From: Symbiodinium natans
Lineage: Eukaryota > Sar > Dinophyceae > Suessiales > Symbiodiniaceae
NCBI GenBank assembly: GCA_905221605.1
Contig: CAJNDS010002732.1
Location: 234,501-298,500, forward strand
Direction: 5' to 3'
DNA: 64,000 nt
Numbering within the stretch: position 1 is the first letter of the stretch; each line of letters starts with the position of its first letter. Shown piece by piece: positions 23,563-34,499 of the stretch. The translations under genes were made by a program, and so were the position numbers. Under the pieces are notes generated by a model. That model made no database searches and had not been told where the DNA came from. It worked only from the letters and a program-made list of their open reading frames with translations.

Positions 23563-24439
23563 ATGCGCATATATGGCTCCCTTGCCGATGCCTGGAGTGC
23601 GCTGGACAATCTCGCACAGGGTATATTATATACGATGTAGTATATACTATATTATATATTATATGTTATACATTATATATGATATATTATATAGTATATA
23701 TTATATATTATATATGCCAAATTAGGAAGGGGCACATGACACGTGGACTGGCATTTGCAATAATCGGTTTGGCAGGACATCGACCTCCAAGACAGCCTGG
23801 GCCGGACTGCGTGGTTCGAATCACTCCGGCGGCTTCGCTTCCCGTACGGCATTGGGCCATTGGGCATACTTGTCTGGAACTTCCTTAAAGATTGGCGTGA
23901 GTGAATCTTGGTAAGGCTACTTCGGGCCCAGTGAGATCGTCTTTCGGTTTCTCACGGCATCGGATGCTGCACGGTCGCGGACAATAACCTGGGAGAAGTT
24001 TTGTTCCAAGCTTAGCGACACTGAGCGACACTGGGACCTTCGCAAGTGGAGCTGAAGAGCTCAGATCTGGCTGAGGCAGGCTTGAAAAGTTCATCGGCTA
24101 TGGGCTGGCGTAAACTCTCTGGCCAGAATTGAATTTGAGCATGCACCATTTGTCCAGCACCTTCGATGGAGCTTAGCATCCTTTGGGATACCTGTACAGG
24201 TTCTTGAGGTCTCACAAGCAAAGGTAAAGTGCTCGGCACTGTCTAAGACAGTTCCGGCGAGCTCTGAAGTTTGGTCTGGACCTCGCATGTGGCTGGACGA
24301 AATCCATGCAAAAGGGCAGCGGCCAAAGTGGGGACTTTGTCATTATCGGGATGTGCCAGGTAGCGCCAGACGAGACACTTCTGGTGAGGAACTGGAGCAG
24401 GTCGTCGGCATCCGTCTCAAACCATTACACATCGTATAG
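23563..24439 (+). CDS. Cluster of unassigned exons
   Basis: Short exon at about 23563-23617 (IYGSLADAWSALDNLAQ). Exon at about 23772-23892 (DIDLQDSLGRTAWFESLRRL, PYGIGPLGILVWNFLKDWR). Then a 110-codon frame without ATG at about 24095-24439 (LARIEFEHAPFVQHLRWSLA, SFGIPVQVLEVSQAKVK) ending in TAG just before a CCCTAAA array. These may continue the gene with the EF-hand-like exon. No family is recognised. Confidence 0.4.
23625..23716. repeat. AT-rich palindromic microsatellite
   Basis: Repeated TATATTATATA units with internal dyad symmetry, lying in a presumed intron. Confidence 0.9.
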
Positions 24440-24440
24440 G

Positions 24441-24578
24441 CCCCTAAACCCTAAACCCTAAACCCTAAACCCTAAACCCTAAACCCTAAACCCTAAACCC
24501 TAAACCCTATCCCTGCGGAGCGGGTGCTTGTGTGCGCGCAGTGCGGGTGGCGAAACCCTAAACCCTAAACCCTAAACC
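24441..24578. repeat. Longest clean CCCTAAA array plus a second short array
   Basis: About nine and a half perfect CCCTAAA units at 24442-24509, then 42 bp of unique GC-rich sequence, then three and a half units at 24552-24578. It is internal to the window and flanked by coding-like sequence, so it is interstitial rather than a chromosome end. Confidence 0.95.
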
Positions 24579-25203
24579 TTGCCCACGCATGCGAAACGGG
24601 TGGGAAAAAAAAACTGCCCACAAACAGTCAAGAATCTTTGAGCATCCTGCGCTTCGACCCTGCCATGGCGTGACCGCATATTGTCGCAGTTATTGACCGG
24701 AACCTCAAGCAAGGCCATGGTCATGTTTAGGAACCCTTAAGGGCATCTACTTTTTGGATCCTCCCAGGGGTCTGGGAAGCTGCTTGCGAGACGATCACTG
24801 GCATGTGTCCGATAGTCGGACAATGCTTTCGTAGCGTTGCTGCATCCTTTGCTTGCAATCTCCACGAGATGCAGCAACTAGCGATCTTGTGAAGAAAGTT
24901 TGCAAGGCTTTGTCTGTGCCTGTGCCAGCGAGAGAGCAGCAATGAAGCACCTTGATAAGTTCCTTGAAGCTCCTTGACTCTTGAAGGCAGCAGGCTTTGT
25001 TTAGCACACGAGACACAGGGTCGTTGATGTCCACGGATATTGAAGCTACGGGAAGCCGTGGGGTCGTAAAGCTGTAGATGTAGCTGGTCGTGTCGGGACC
25101 CCGAAGGACCCGCAGAAACAGAGACCTATGCCTTGCGTCCTGTAAACGGTAGGTGGGACACACAGGGGGCAACTCGGTAAGTGCAGCATACAGTTCTGAC
25201 GCT

Positions 25204-28200
25204 ATGGATACTCAGCTGGTGCTTCCGGGGCAAATGCAGATTTTGTCTGAAGCTGCTTTGGCGTCTCTGCCAACAGACAAATCCCGCGAAGGCCTGGAGA
25301 AGGGGTCCGAACTGGGAGGCGACGGTATGACAATGAGATTGCCAATGCCAAGAATCAGCGACGAAGAGTTTCACGAAAAGCTTCGGAACCTGGAGCTCGA
25401 GTGCCAACAGCTGCGCGACAGCAAGTCCCAGCTAGAGCAGGAAAATGCGCTGCTCAAGGCACAAATGGGTCGCTCCTTGGAGAGTTCGGAGACTACGGAG
25501 AGCCGGCTAAAGGGCTCCATCTCCGTGGCGGAAACGCAGCATCAAGTCCTGCGCCGGCGCATGCGGGCCATGTTGGAGGATCAGAGGCGCTTGGTGGATG
25601 AACTCCAGCAGGAGATCGCACAGGTGCCGCTGCACGTGAAGAAATTTATGAAATTTCCGGGGTTTTCCAAACCTGGGGGGCTTGCCCTTCTGAAGAATGA
25701 CCGCAGACCCTAAATCCTAACCCTAAACCCTAGCCCTAAACCCTAAACCGCATCAAGTGCAGGAGCTGAGCCAACTCGGCCGCTCCCAAAACTCCCAGAG
25801 CCCACCGACTTCGATGAGCTTGCAGCGCCTCAAGCAGCACCTTGTGGTTTCATGTTTGGGGATAACATCCCCCTTAGACTAACAGTCCTGATTTAGGGGG
25901 TTTAGGCTTTAGGGTTCAGTGTTGTAGTGTATAAATTCCCTTTGAAGGATTGGTAGTCTAAGGGAGAGCCTGCCAGCTTTCATTTCATTTCGGGGGCCTT
26001 GTTGGGGATACTCCCTTCCCCCTGATATTACAGTCCCCCTACCCGCGAATATTACATTCTCATGAACTGTAGCGATATGATAGTATATGGTGTATGGGGT
26101 GGCGGGGGGGGGCGGGGTTGTAATGTTAACGCTACGTGACCCGCCTCGACCTGAGCTTCTTTTGAGGCCGTAATTTTTGGGAAAAGGGGTGTGGGGTGGG
26201 GGGGGGGGAGAATTTTTGGAGAGAGCATAAACCCAAAAAAACAAATTGCGGGATGGCGGAAACCTAAACCTGGCATATCCCAGCATGGCGGAGCACTTGC
26301 GGAGGGGTTGAGACATCCCGATTCTTTCAACCGTCTGCGAACATCTAAACTCAGCGGATGGAGCGTGTTTACCTCAGGGCCTTCATGGATCCAGAAAAGA
26401 AGTATCAAGCAAAGGCCGGTGTAGCTCGTGCACTAACTTGGTAGCGTGGCCTCAAAGCACCCATCTGAAACGTTGAGAAAAGTCCTCCATTCTCAAATCC
26501 CGGCCTGGCGGAGGCAAGCATCGTGGTGCGATGTCTAGGAACAGGTACATGAACCATTTTCTCAGCTGGAGCCGGGGAACGGAGGCGCATTGTGAGTGAG
26601 ATTGAGTGAGCTTGAAGGGCGGTCCATAAGTCCTCCCCAGCAAGATCAGGGCGCAAGAATCATAGGCTCTTGAAAGATTCGAAAGCCCAGGCCAGAGGCG
26701 CCGAAGCCGACCCTGCAATCCAGCAGCTCTTTGGACACGACGTCGACGCTCCAAGCAAGGCCCTCAAGGCCGTGGTCGGAGTCCAGATATCTGGACAGCG
26801 CGCCCTCAAGCTCTTTACAGCGGAACTCTCCTCGAGAAGGGACGGCGCCGCCAGAGGAAGACACGCCGGATGCTTAAACAGCGATTCTGCATATGGCATA
26901 GTAGCGGCTCACGGCTTGGCTTCATGTCCCAGAAGCACCAATAGCATGCACATCATACCGTTGCTGTGGAACGTGCAATGCAGCCTCGGGAACTTCTGGT
27001 CGCACCCAGGCCCACCCGCACCTTGCCAGTGCCGGTGCTGCAGCGTCCCGCGGCTATCAGAAGCTCCGGCACTGCCGGCACTGCATCGGCACCACGGGCT
27101 TCGGTGAGTTTCTCGGGGGCGCCCCAGCACTTTGCGCCAGAAGAGCTGAAGTCACCCAGAGAAGCAGTGGCGCCGCAGGAGGACGACCCGCCAGATGCTC
27201 AGTCCGTTTCCCCATTCCCTCAAACAATACAAGCTCATACAAGTTGGATGTGCAGCTGTTCAGCAGGTGCGTTGCCGCATCGGCTAGGGTTTGTTTCTGT
27301 CTAGATGCTCCTCGAACTCCGGGGTCGCGTGTCATCCCCCAGGCACTTCCACGCAGGCCCAGACAAAAAGGCACAGTTACTTCACCTGTTGAGGACGCAT
27401 TGTGTAAATGCCGGGTGGACTTTTGTTTGCTTTTCGCTGAGGCTTCGGGGTACAGTACAGTAGCCCCTTATGTTGGGGCGCTGGAATTGTGCAAAACACA
27501 AGGGCCTACACAGACTTGATGTTGCCTTCGAGTTCTAAGCAGCCTGCCTTGACTCCATAAACCCCATGAAACCCATGAATTGGGATGTGCCCCCTTATAC
27601 TAGCAGTCCTTTAAAAGGACTATACGAGGGGGTACTATCATCCCGATGAAGGACTGCTAGTATAGGGGGGAACATCCCAACCCATAAACCCTAACTATGA
27701 ACCCTATAAACCCTATGCACCTAAGCTCAGGCCTGCACCAGCCACAAGGCTTGCCTCCTCGGGCCATCCATGGTCGGCCAGCCATCAAAGTGGCCCCGAC
27801 ATGCCGGAGGAGGACTTGAACTCACCGAGACTAGCACCGCCTGAAGAGAGCGTGCTTCTGCGGGGTCTCCCAGGTGACAGTCTCCCATACCGCATGTGCG
27901 TGGAGAGAGTCCGCCATAGCACAAAGCCCTAAACCCTAAGGTGGCTGGCTTTGCGTTGCTTGCTGTTTGCTCGTAGTAGTACCTGTCCATCCCTGTCCCC
28001 AGTATTTGAAACCTCCTCCCCCATCTGGATTCGGTGAATTTCTGTTTCATAGCGGGGGTGGGAAATGCTGCGAAACATTGAGCAGAGGGGGAGGGAGCGG
28101 GAAGGGACATTTAAAATACAAACTCGCGCAGGGGACAGTCCGCATCATCCAACCCGGAGTTGCCTTGGCGAAGGATGCCGGAGAGCTGTGCAAGCTACAG

Positions 28201-29172
28201 AAACCGATCACAACCCACCGCACGTGTTGCCCTGGCGGGCGTGGTACAAACCAGGGACCCACCTTGCAGCGAGACCATACGAGACCGTGAAAATTGCTAC
28301 TCTCAAAATTTCAACATCAACGATGCTCTTGACAATTCCCCAACCTGTGTATTCCAAAGTGCACATGCGTGCGCGACAAGAAAAAGTTATCTTTCCAACT
28401 CCGCGATCTTCCCTGTTGAATCGTAGAATCTGCCAGCATCTTGGGTGCAGGGCAGTCCCTTTTGGGCTTGGGGGGGTGGGTTGGGTATGGACACCAGGCG
28501 TGTCCTTGATCGCTGTGCGCATGCTGGACTCCTAAGGCCATCGTCCGCTGTGACGACACGAATCGGAAGCTCCTCGCCGGGACCTTCGCCATTGCAGCTT
28601 TCCTTTACAAAGGGCGCATCCTCCACACGTTCTGGTTCAGACGGTTCAGACATGGGTTCTGTGGAAGAAGCACCACCGGAAGACGACAGCCCGCCCTTGC
28701 CGCTGGATGCATCGGGAGGGGGGGGGGGGGGGGGCTTTGGAGTATTTTTCGCCTGGTCATAGTAATGACAGCAACAAGAGTACACACAGGAAAACATAGT
28801 CATAGTTGTTATAGTACTGGGTGCTCGGGGCAAGCCTTAGCCCAATCCGGCTGTGCTGCACTCGAGCTGGTTGTCGTGAATAGGCCTTGCAAGATAACTT
28901 GGGATGTCCCCCAATATACTACAGTCCTTAATCGGGATTATAGTACTCCCTACTAGAATCCCTATTAAGGACTCTTCGTATCAGGGGGAATGTCTACACC
29001 ACTTTGAAAGCGTGCTAGTCGTGAGGGTCGAAATCCCGAAAGCCCTAAACCTCCCCTAAACCCGAACGCATGCTGTTTGTCGTTGGACTGCCATGGCACA
29101 ATTATTGAGCGAGTCTCAGATCATACGGCTGAGCTAACAAAGCTGGTGAAGGCCTGCAACGAATGGCTGTGA
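25204..29172 (+). CDS. Coiled-coil protein with repeated acidic Pro/Ser exons
   Basis: Exon 25204-25623 (140 codons from ATG) has an N-terminal tail then a coiled coil (about residues 60-135: ECQQLRDSKSQLEQENALLK, RRMRAMLEDQRRLVDELQQE). Exon 25763-25843 joins in frame (ELSQLGRSQNSQSPPTSMSL, QRLKQHL); the 139-nt intron between holds a CCCTAAA tract. Later exons share a motif: 26691-26863 ends LQRNSPREGTAPPEEDTP, about 26968-27196 ends EELKSPREAVAPQEDDPP, about 27792-27849 has EEDLNSPRLAPPEES, and about 28556-28710 has VEEAPPEDDSPPLPL. A likely last exon near 29080-29172 reads ERVSDHTAELTKLVKACNEW. It is probably a scaffold or cytoskeletal protein; function is not inferable. Linking of the late exons into one gene is inference. 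Confidence 0.55.
27580..27680. mobile_element. Inverted-repeat element, family 1 copy b, in an intron
   Basis: 101 bp with nearly perfect 32-bp terminal inverted repeats (left TTGGGATGTGCCCCCTTATA; right arm ends GGGGGGAACATCCCAA). AACCCAT flanks both sides (27569-27575 and 27679-27685), a candidate target duplication. Confidence 0.85.
28899..28996. mobile_element. Inverted-repeat element, family 1 copy c, in an intron
   Basis: About 98 bp. The left end is TTGGGATGTCCCCCAATATA, followed by CAGTCCTTAAT; the right end carries the diverged inverse (ATTAAGGACT ... AGGGGGAATGT). It lies between the Pro/Ser exon near 28710 and the presumed last exon near 29080. Confidence 0.75.
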
Positions 29173-29828
29173 TTTGAGGGAAGGGGTCATGACAGAGCTA
29201 CCACATGCAGGGTCCTGGGCTGATCAACCCCCGGCACTCGTAGAATAGTGTGTAGTAACAGTCTGACAATTTAACATAGGAATAGTACGAATGCAATAAG
29301 CGTAAGAATAGCTATAACTTGTAACATTGCTTGGGGCGGCCGCACTGAATGCAACACCCATCTTCTTTTGGGCAATCCGGTTCCACTCCGCTGGCCTCGT
29401 CCAAACAGCCCGAGACCCCTCTTAAATCTGAATTCATCATGGGGACCCCCAACAAAAGCCTGAGGCGTGTTCCTCCAATTAGCGCATTGGGCTGTTCATA
29501 GCTCATGACGCGACCAAGGAGCCCGATCTCCTTCCACTCGCCTGATGGGTCGGCCAGAGAGGGTCGTGAAGGCCACCGTGCTGTTTAGGGGGATCCTCCA
29601 TTTCAAAGGTAGCCCATGCGACCGTGGGATGCAGAAACATATTCAAGAAAGACCGACTTGCCACTGCCCAAGCCTATGCTTATCCTGCCCTAGCAGCGTT
29701 GCGCAGCAGGTGATCTGGACGACACACACGCAGAGCTGCTTGGCTTCATCCAGTCAACCCCGTGACGTGCTGGCCGGGCAATCTTAGGGGCTCATGGTGC
29801 CATGCCTCGGCTAAGGAAACCGGAGCCA

Positions 29829-32800
29829 ATGATGAGCAAATCTCCGGTCCAAGGATCCTCGGGCCAGGCAGACCATGCTGAGTCCTCACAGAAGGGCGAT
29901 GAGAAGAAGCAGGTCTTACAAGCGGCTTGGCACTGCTGCATTCATCCATCTTTCCTATCCTAGATGTGTGTATGTGTGTGTGTGTTTATGCATGTTACGT
30001 AGATTTTGTACAAGGTTCTTTAAGTACTTAGCCACTGAAGTTAAAAGTTTGCATGGAGCAGCAATCTTCCAAGAACAAAGGAAGGCGTCATTTTGATGCA
30101 GCGGTATGATCGCAAACGCAGTTGCTTTCAACTCCGGTTGTGCAACAAGAAGCTCGCCAATTTGAACTTCACGGTGGACATTTCGAAGTCTGTCAATCTG
30201 GACCGTGAAAGCTTCGCGTTTGGAGAGCTAGGTTTGAAACTCAAGGCAACCCTAAACCCTAAACCCCAAAACCAAGGACTACAGGAGCCTCACTTCGTCG
30301 CATAGCATTGTAGTTGAGCACGTCGCATCTCCACCAGGTAGCGGGAGCCCCCCCCCCCCCCTGGATGCCAATGTGCCCCCACGTACATCCTGCAGGAATT
30401 CTGGGTTCCACCCGGGAAGAAGACCTCGAATGCCTGCAATGAGCCTTGGATTGGATGTTCTTATATGCCAACGTGAGTTTGTCCAACGACAACTGAGCGT
30501 ACGCCGATTTCCACGCTAAGGTGAGGGTGCCAGCTGGCTCGGAGGTGGAGCTTTGTCAAATTGGGCAGGCCGGAGCTTCAAAAAAAGGTTCTGTTACAGT
30601 CTTACAACCTGGACCCAAAACGAGAGGTAGCGAGAGATAAGAAAGCAGCGCCGAGCGTGGGATCCAAATCAGGAGTCAGTACCCCTAAACCCTAAACCCG
30701 GGCGAAGAGAGTCAGTCTTGGCTTGTGCCAGGTTGTGCCCCTTTAAAACAGGGTTTAGGGTTCAGGGGTATATGCAAAGACATGTGAAGGTTGATCCGAA
30801 CCAAAGGAAGATGGTGAAGCTTTGCAGCATCCAGATTCCCAGATTCCCCGGTCCTTGTGGGTTTGGGTTTCCGGGTTTTGGTTGAGATTCCTCGGTCAGC
30901 CAGGATAGATGGGTGTCAGCTCTATCTCTAGACCCTAAACCCTAAACTGAGCCCAGTGGCAAAAGGGTGCCTTCCTTGTGGCTGAGGCTTAGCACGAACT
31001 TCACCTGGGTGCCACAACCACCAGATCGCAAGCTGGTGCAGCAACAGACAGCCGCGGAGGTGAAAAGGCCAGGATAAACTGCAAAAGGATCAAAGGGATA
31101 GGGTTTAGGGTTTAGGGTTTAGGGTTTAGGGTTTAGGGTTTAGGGTTTAGTCCGTTGCTCAAGGGTTTAGGGTTTAGGGTTTAGGGTTTCGGGTTTAGGG
31201 TTTAGGGACTAAGCAACGTGAGAAGAAAGAATGCCGGCTATTGCAACCGTGAGCGCCATGATTTGGTTCCGTGAGAGGCGGCATGATATCGCGAACAACC
31301 TCAAAACCTTGGGCATCGTTGGATCCAAACTCGGCTCAGCAGCCAAGATTGAGGTGGGGGGCTAGTCCTGGGCTTCTGCTAGATGTGCATGTTGCAGGTC
31401 GCAATTGTCTATTTTTTCTGTTGTGGACGCAGGAGGCCTGCTCAAAGCGAGGCATCTCGCAGCCGACCGACTGCAGAAAGAAAATCTGGAAATACTTCGG
31501 GAGCGGTAGGACGGTTTCGCATGCCAACGCTGGAGCACGTTGTGTTAAGCATTAATTACATGCGCACACAGATCTGGACAAAGGTTTGTGGACGCAGAGT
31601 TCTTTCCAGACGACGCCGCATTGTTCAACGATCCATCAAGCCAAGATCATCCAAGCATCATTTGGAAACGTCCCAGTGAGTTCTGCAAGGGAGAGATCCG
31701 CGTCTTCTCAGATTCGATCGTTCCATGTGACATACACCAGGGCGCACTCGGTGACTGTTGGTATTTGGCCGCCTTGGCAGCACTGGCTGAACAGCCCGAG
31801 CTCATACGTGGACTCTTCAGCAGCGAGCACCACAGCAGCGTGGGCGTCTACGAAGTCGTGTGCTTCAAGAATCTGGGTAGGCCCTTGGGACATTTTTTCT
31901 ATTTTCCCCTTACTGAGTTTAAGAGGATCGTATTCAGGAATATTTTTCTGAGGGTTTTAAGGGCCATCCTAGGAATGGGCAGCTGACCAGAGTCATCATT
32001 GACGACCTGATCCCATGCTCGCCGACCACGGGGAAGCCCTGCTATGCCCACGTGAACGTTGAAAATGAAGGCAGGGCTTGCTGTGCCTGGGAGGTTCATG
32101 AGGGTACTTTCTAAGCCGAACTCTAAATCAACTTGTAACCTACTTTGGGGCACTTGAGGGGGGCTTGCAAGTGCAGTTAGAATTACTTGGGAAAAAACAA
32201 GTACAGTCAGAATTAGGGTTATTTATAAGTACCCATGAACCTCCAAGAATGCTTGCTCAAGCTGACACCGCAGTGTGCAATCTGCAGCTCGAGGGTGGTA
32301 CTATCAAGAGAAGCTCTTGCACAATGTGAGGTATCCTTTCATGCCCTTCAAGTCTTTCTGTCCTCTTCACCTTTTCACCCTAAACCCTCAACCCTAAACC
32401 CTAAACCCTTCTGAGTCATGCGTTGCGTGTAGTTGAGTCGCAGGCACCACCGTGAATGAGCTGTGGGTCGCACTCTTGGAGAAGGCCTGGGCCAAGCTCC
32501 ATGGCTCGTACGAGCAAATCGAAGGTGGACTCCCGCGCTCTGGCTTCATGGGGTTTAGGGTTTTGGGTTTAGGGTTGTTTAGGGTTTAGGGTTTAGGGTT
32601 TAGGGTTTATCTTGTAGCTTCATCCCAAGCAGCCCAATGAAAGTCTAAATGGAGCAACCGACTTGAGATGACCTGAGGTATCAGGCATTGATGGATCTGC
32701 TGGGTGTGGCCGGGAAGCAGCCACTCAAGCTGCGCTTCAGCCGAGGGCGCGTGCTGTCTTTCGCAGTGCCGAAAAAACTACATCCCCCTTGGGTATTATT

Positions 32801-34490
32801 ACTTTGTATTTTTGTTTAGACAAAACCCAAGAGGATATTCAAACTAACTATTATGTTTCTTAAGGTTCTAAGGAGAGTATAGAAAATCAGTCCAGGTACC
32901 AGCTCAAAGGGCAGCAGCCCAGTGGATTCACAACACCCGATAGCTTCTTTCAAGAGCTGCAACTCGGATGGGAGAGAAATTCCTGCTGTCAAATCGCCAC
33001 ATAAAGTGTGAGAAGTCGAAACCTACGGCACTCTTACGTCGCATAGCTTAGGAACAAGTTCGACATGAGCGGCTATCTCATGGTGGCTGGCACCAGCGGG
33101 ACCGACAACCTCACAAAGGGAGCTGGTAAAGCTCCATTGGACGGCCTCGTGCCTGGACATGCCTACACCTTGCTGACGGTGCGCGAGGCATGCGGGATTC
33201 GACTTCTTCGTCTCCGCAATCCCTGGGGTGACCATGAGTGGACGGGCGACTGGAGTGACAAGAGCCCGCTATGGACCGACAGAACCAAGGCAGCCTTTGA
33301 AGTTGAGGTCGATGAGCACGACGGGGCCTTCTGGATGAGCGATGCTGACTTTCTGAAGCACTTCTCCTCCGTGGGCGTGGCCTTCTTCAGCAGGTCATGG
33401 ACGATCTCTCGGACAAGACTGACAACGATCGGGGCACCGATGTGCAACCAGCTGCTCAGGCTAAAGGTGCAATCGGCCGCGGGAGGCTTTCTCAGCCTTA
33501 TTCAGAGCGACCACAAGATCAAAGGCGCCTTGCGAGCCATCATGCTGTTCGCTGTTTTTGTCTAATCGCCAGCGGAAGTGTGCACTGGTATGTGCCAGGA
33601 ACCCCGGAGTACATGATGAGCCTGGGAAGCATTCATGTGCTAGGTCCAGCCCTTCTCGTCTCCAACTTGTGCTCTTCCCAGGCTGCAGTTTGCACTTTAT
33701 GGCCCTCTCTCTCCTGATCGAGAGCCGCGAAAAGTGCTTCAGAGCCACATGTCGGACATGCGTGAGCTCGTCGAGGAAGGGGGCCTTAGAACAAAGAGAC
33801 TCGATGTTGTACATTGTTGCACGTGATTGCACATCTTTCAGGAGTTGCCAGACGAGCGACTGGAACCGGGAGTCGCTTGGCCATCTTTGCAAGGCGGTTC
33901 GATATGCCTCGATCAGGGCAGCGTGCTGTGGACACACTGCCCATGGCCGCACGTCACCTGCCATGCACTCAGGAATATTTTATCGCCATTTGGACCCCGG
34001 ACAAGGCCAGGAGATGCCACCGTGTCGATCGGGCCAGCAGGGCCCGAGCAGTAGTTCGCCTCTGTGGTTCAGGAGAAGCTGCGCCACATGACTTTCGTGC
34101 TGCAGCTGGATGGAGGAGGCAGGGATGCAGGGCGATCTAGACATGTGCCTTGACCGCAAAAAGTGTGCACAGGGCGGTCTTGCGAGCATGCGCGGCCATG
34201 CGCGGCCCACTTTTCCATCCAGTTTGAGGTTGTATACCCGACACCTATCGATGAGCAGCAGATGGACCCTGGACCTAGATACGGAGCACGATCCGCATCA
34301 TGGAGCTCACAGCTGAAGAAGCCACTGGGTTCAGAAAACAGACCTTTGCAAGTTGTTGTCGAAGTTCGTCTGAGCTGCAGCAAGAGTCCAACATGTACCT
34401 GCTTTGAAGTTGTGTTGCCGTCCCGCCAACACCTGCCAACCCTCGATAGGGAGGGAGTGCTGACGGATAGTCACATTGTCTCACACTGAT
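29829..34490 (+). CDS. Calpain-type cysteine protease (CysPc domain plus domain III-like region), multi-exon
   Basis: Calpains are papain-fold proteases with a Cys/His/Asn triad. ATG at 29829 opens exon 29829-29912 (Ser/Lys-rich), followed by exon 30102 onward ([20 protein letters not shown]). Exon 31433-31505 is a helix. Exon 31584-31880 holds [20 protein letters not shown] and [17 protein letters not shown], with catalytic Cys codon 31756-31758. Exon 31973-32070 has [19 protein letters not shown]; 32444-32552 has [20 protein letters not shown]; then 32678-32752, 32896-32983, and 33052 onward with GHAYTLL (His 33158-33160) and [16 protein letters not shown] (Asn 33218-33220). Domain III-like pieces follow: [66 protein letters not shown]. 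The triad is intact, so it is probably active. Donors: GT 29913, GT 31506, GC 31881, GC 32071, GT 32553, GC 32753, GA 32984. The 3' end (about 34407-34490) and the exons between 30240 and 31430 are uncertain. Confidence 0.85.
31100..31207. repeat. Two TTTAGGG arrays within the calpain gene
   Basis: 31100-31150 and 31163-31207, separated by TCCGTTGCTCAA. Both are on the G-rich strand relative to the gene and lie in an intron upstream of the catalytic exons. Confidence 0.9.
32076..32257. mobile_element. MITE-like element, family 2 copy b, filling a calpain intron
   Basis: Inverted arms at about 32085-32108 (GGGAGGTTCATGAGGGTACT) and 32229-32252 (AAGTACCCATGAACCTCCAA) bound about 120 bp. The 7-mer GCTTGCT flanks it at 32076-32082 and 32251-32257. 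The element starts within 6-15 nt of the GC donor at 32071. Arm sequence matches the element at 18720. The rest of the intron (to 32443) holds a CCCTAAA tract at about 32376-32409. Confidence 0.8.
32551..32610. repeat. TTTAGGG tract that forms a calpain 5' splice site
   Basis: The exon ends at 32552 (phase 2), and the intron begins exactly with the repeat unit GTTTAGGG at 32553. Frame across the junction gives [18 protein letters not shown] after the AG|G acceptor at 32677/32678. The repeat thus supplies the GT donor. Confidence 0.75.
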
Positions 34491-34499
34491 TGTTGAATC

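Noticed and set aside
23811-23828. GGTTCGAATC as a tRNA T-loop / B box
   Set aside because: The flanks do not form a T stem or acceptor stem, and the stretch is coding-like in another frame.
24441-24578. A chromosome end (true telomere)
   Set aside because: Only about ten units, with exon-like unique sequence on both sides and similar tracts throughout the window.
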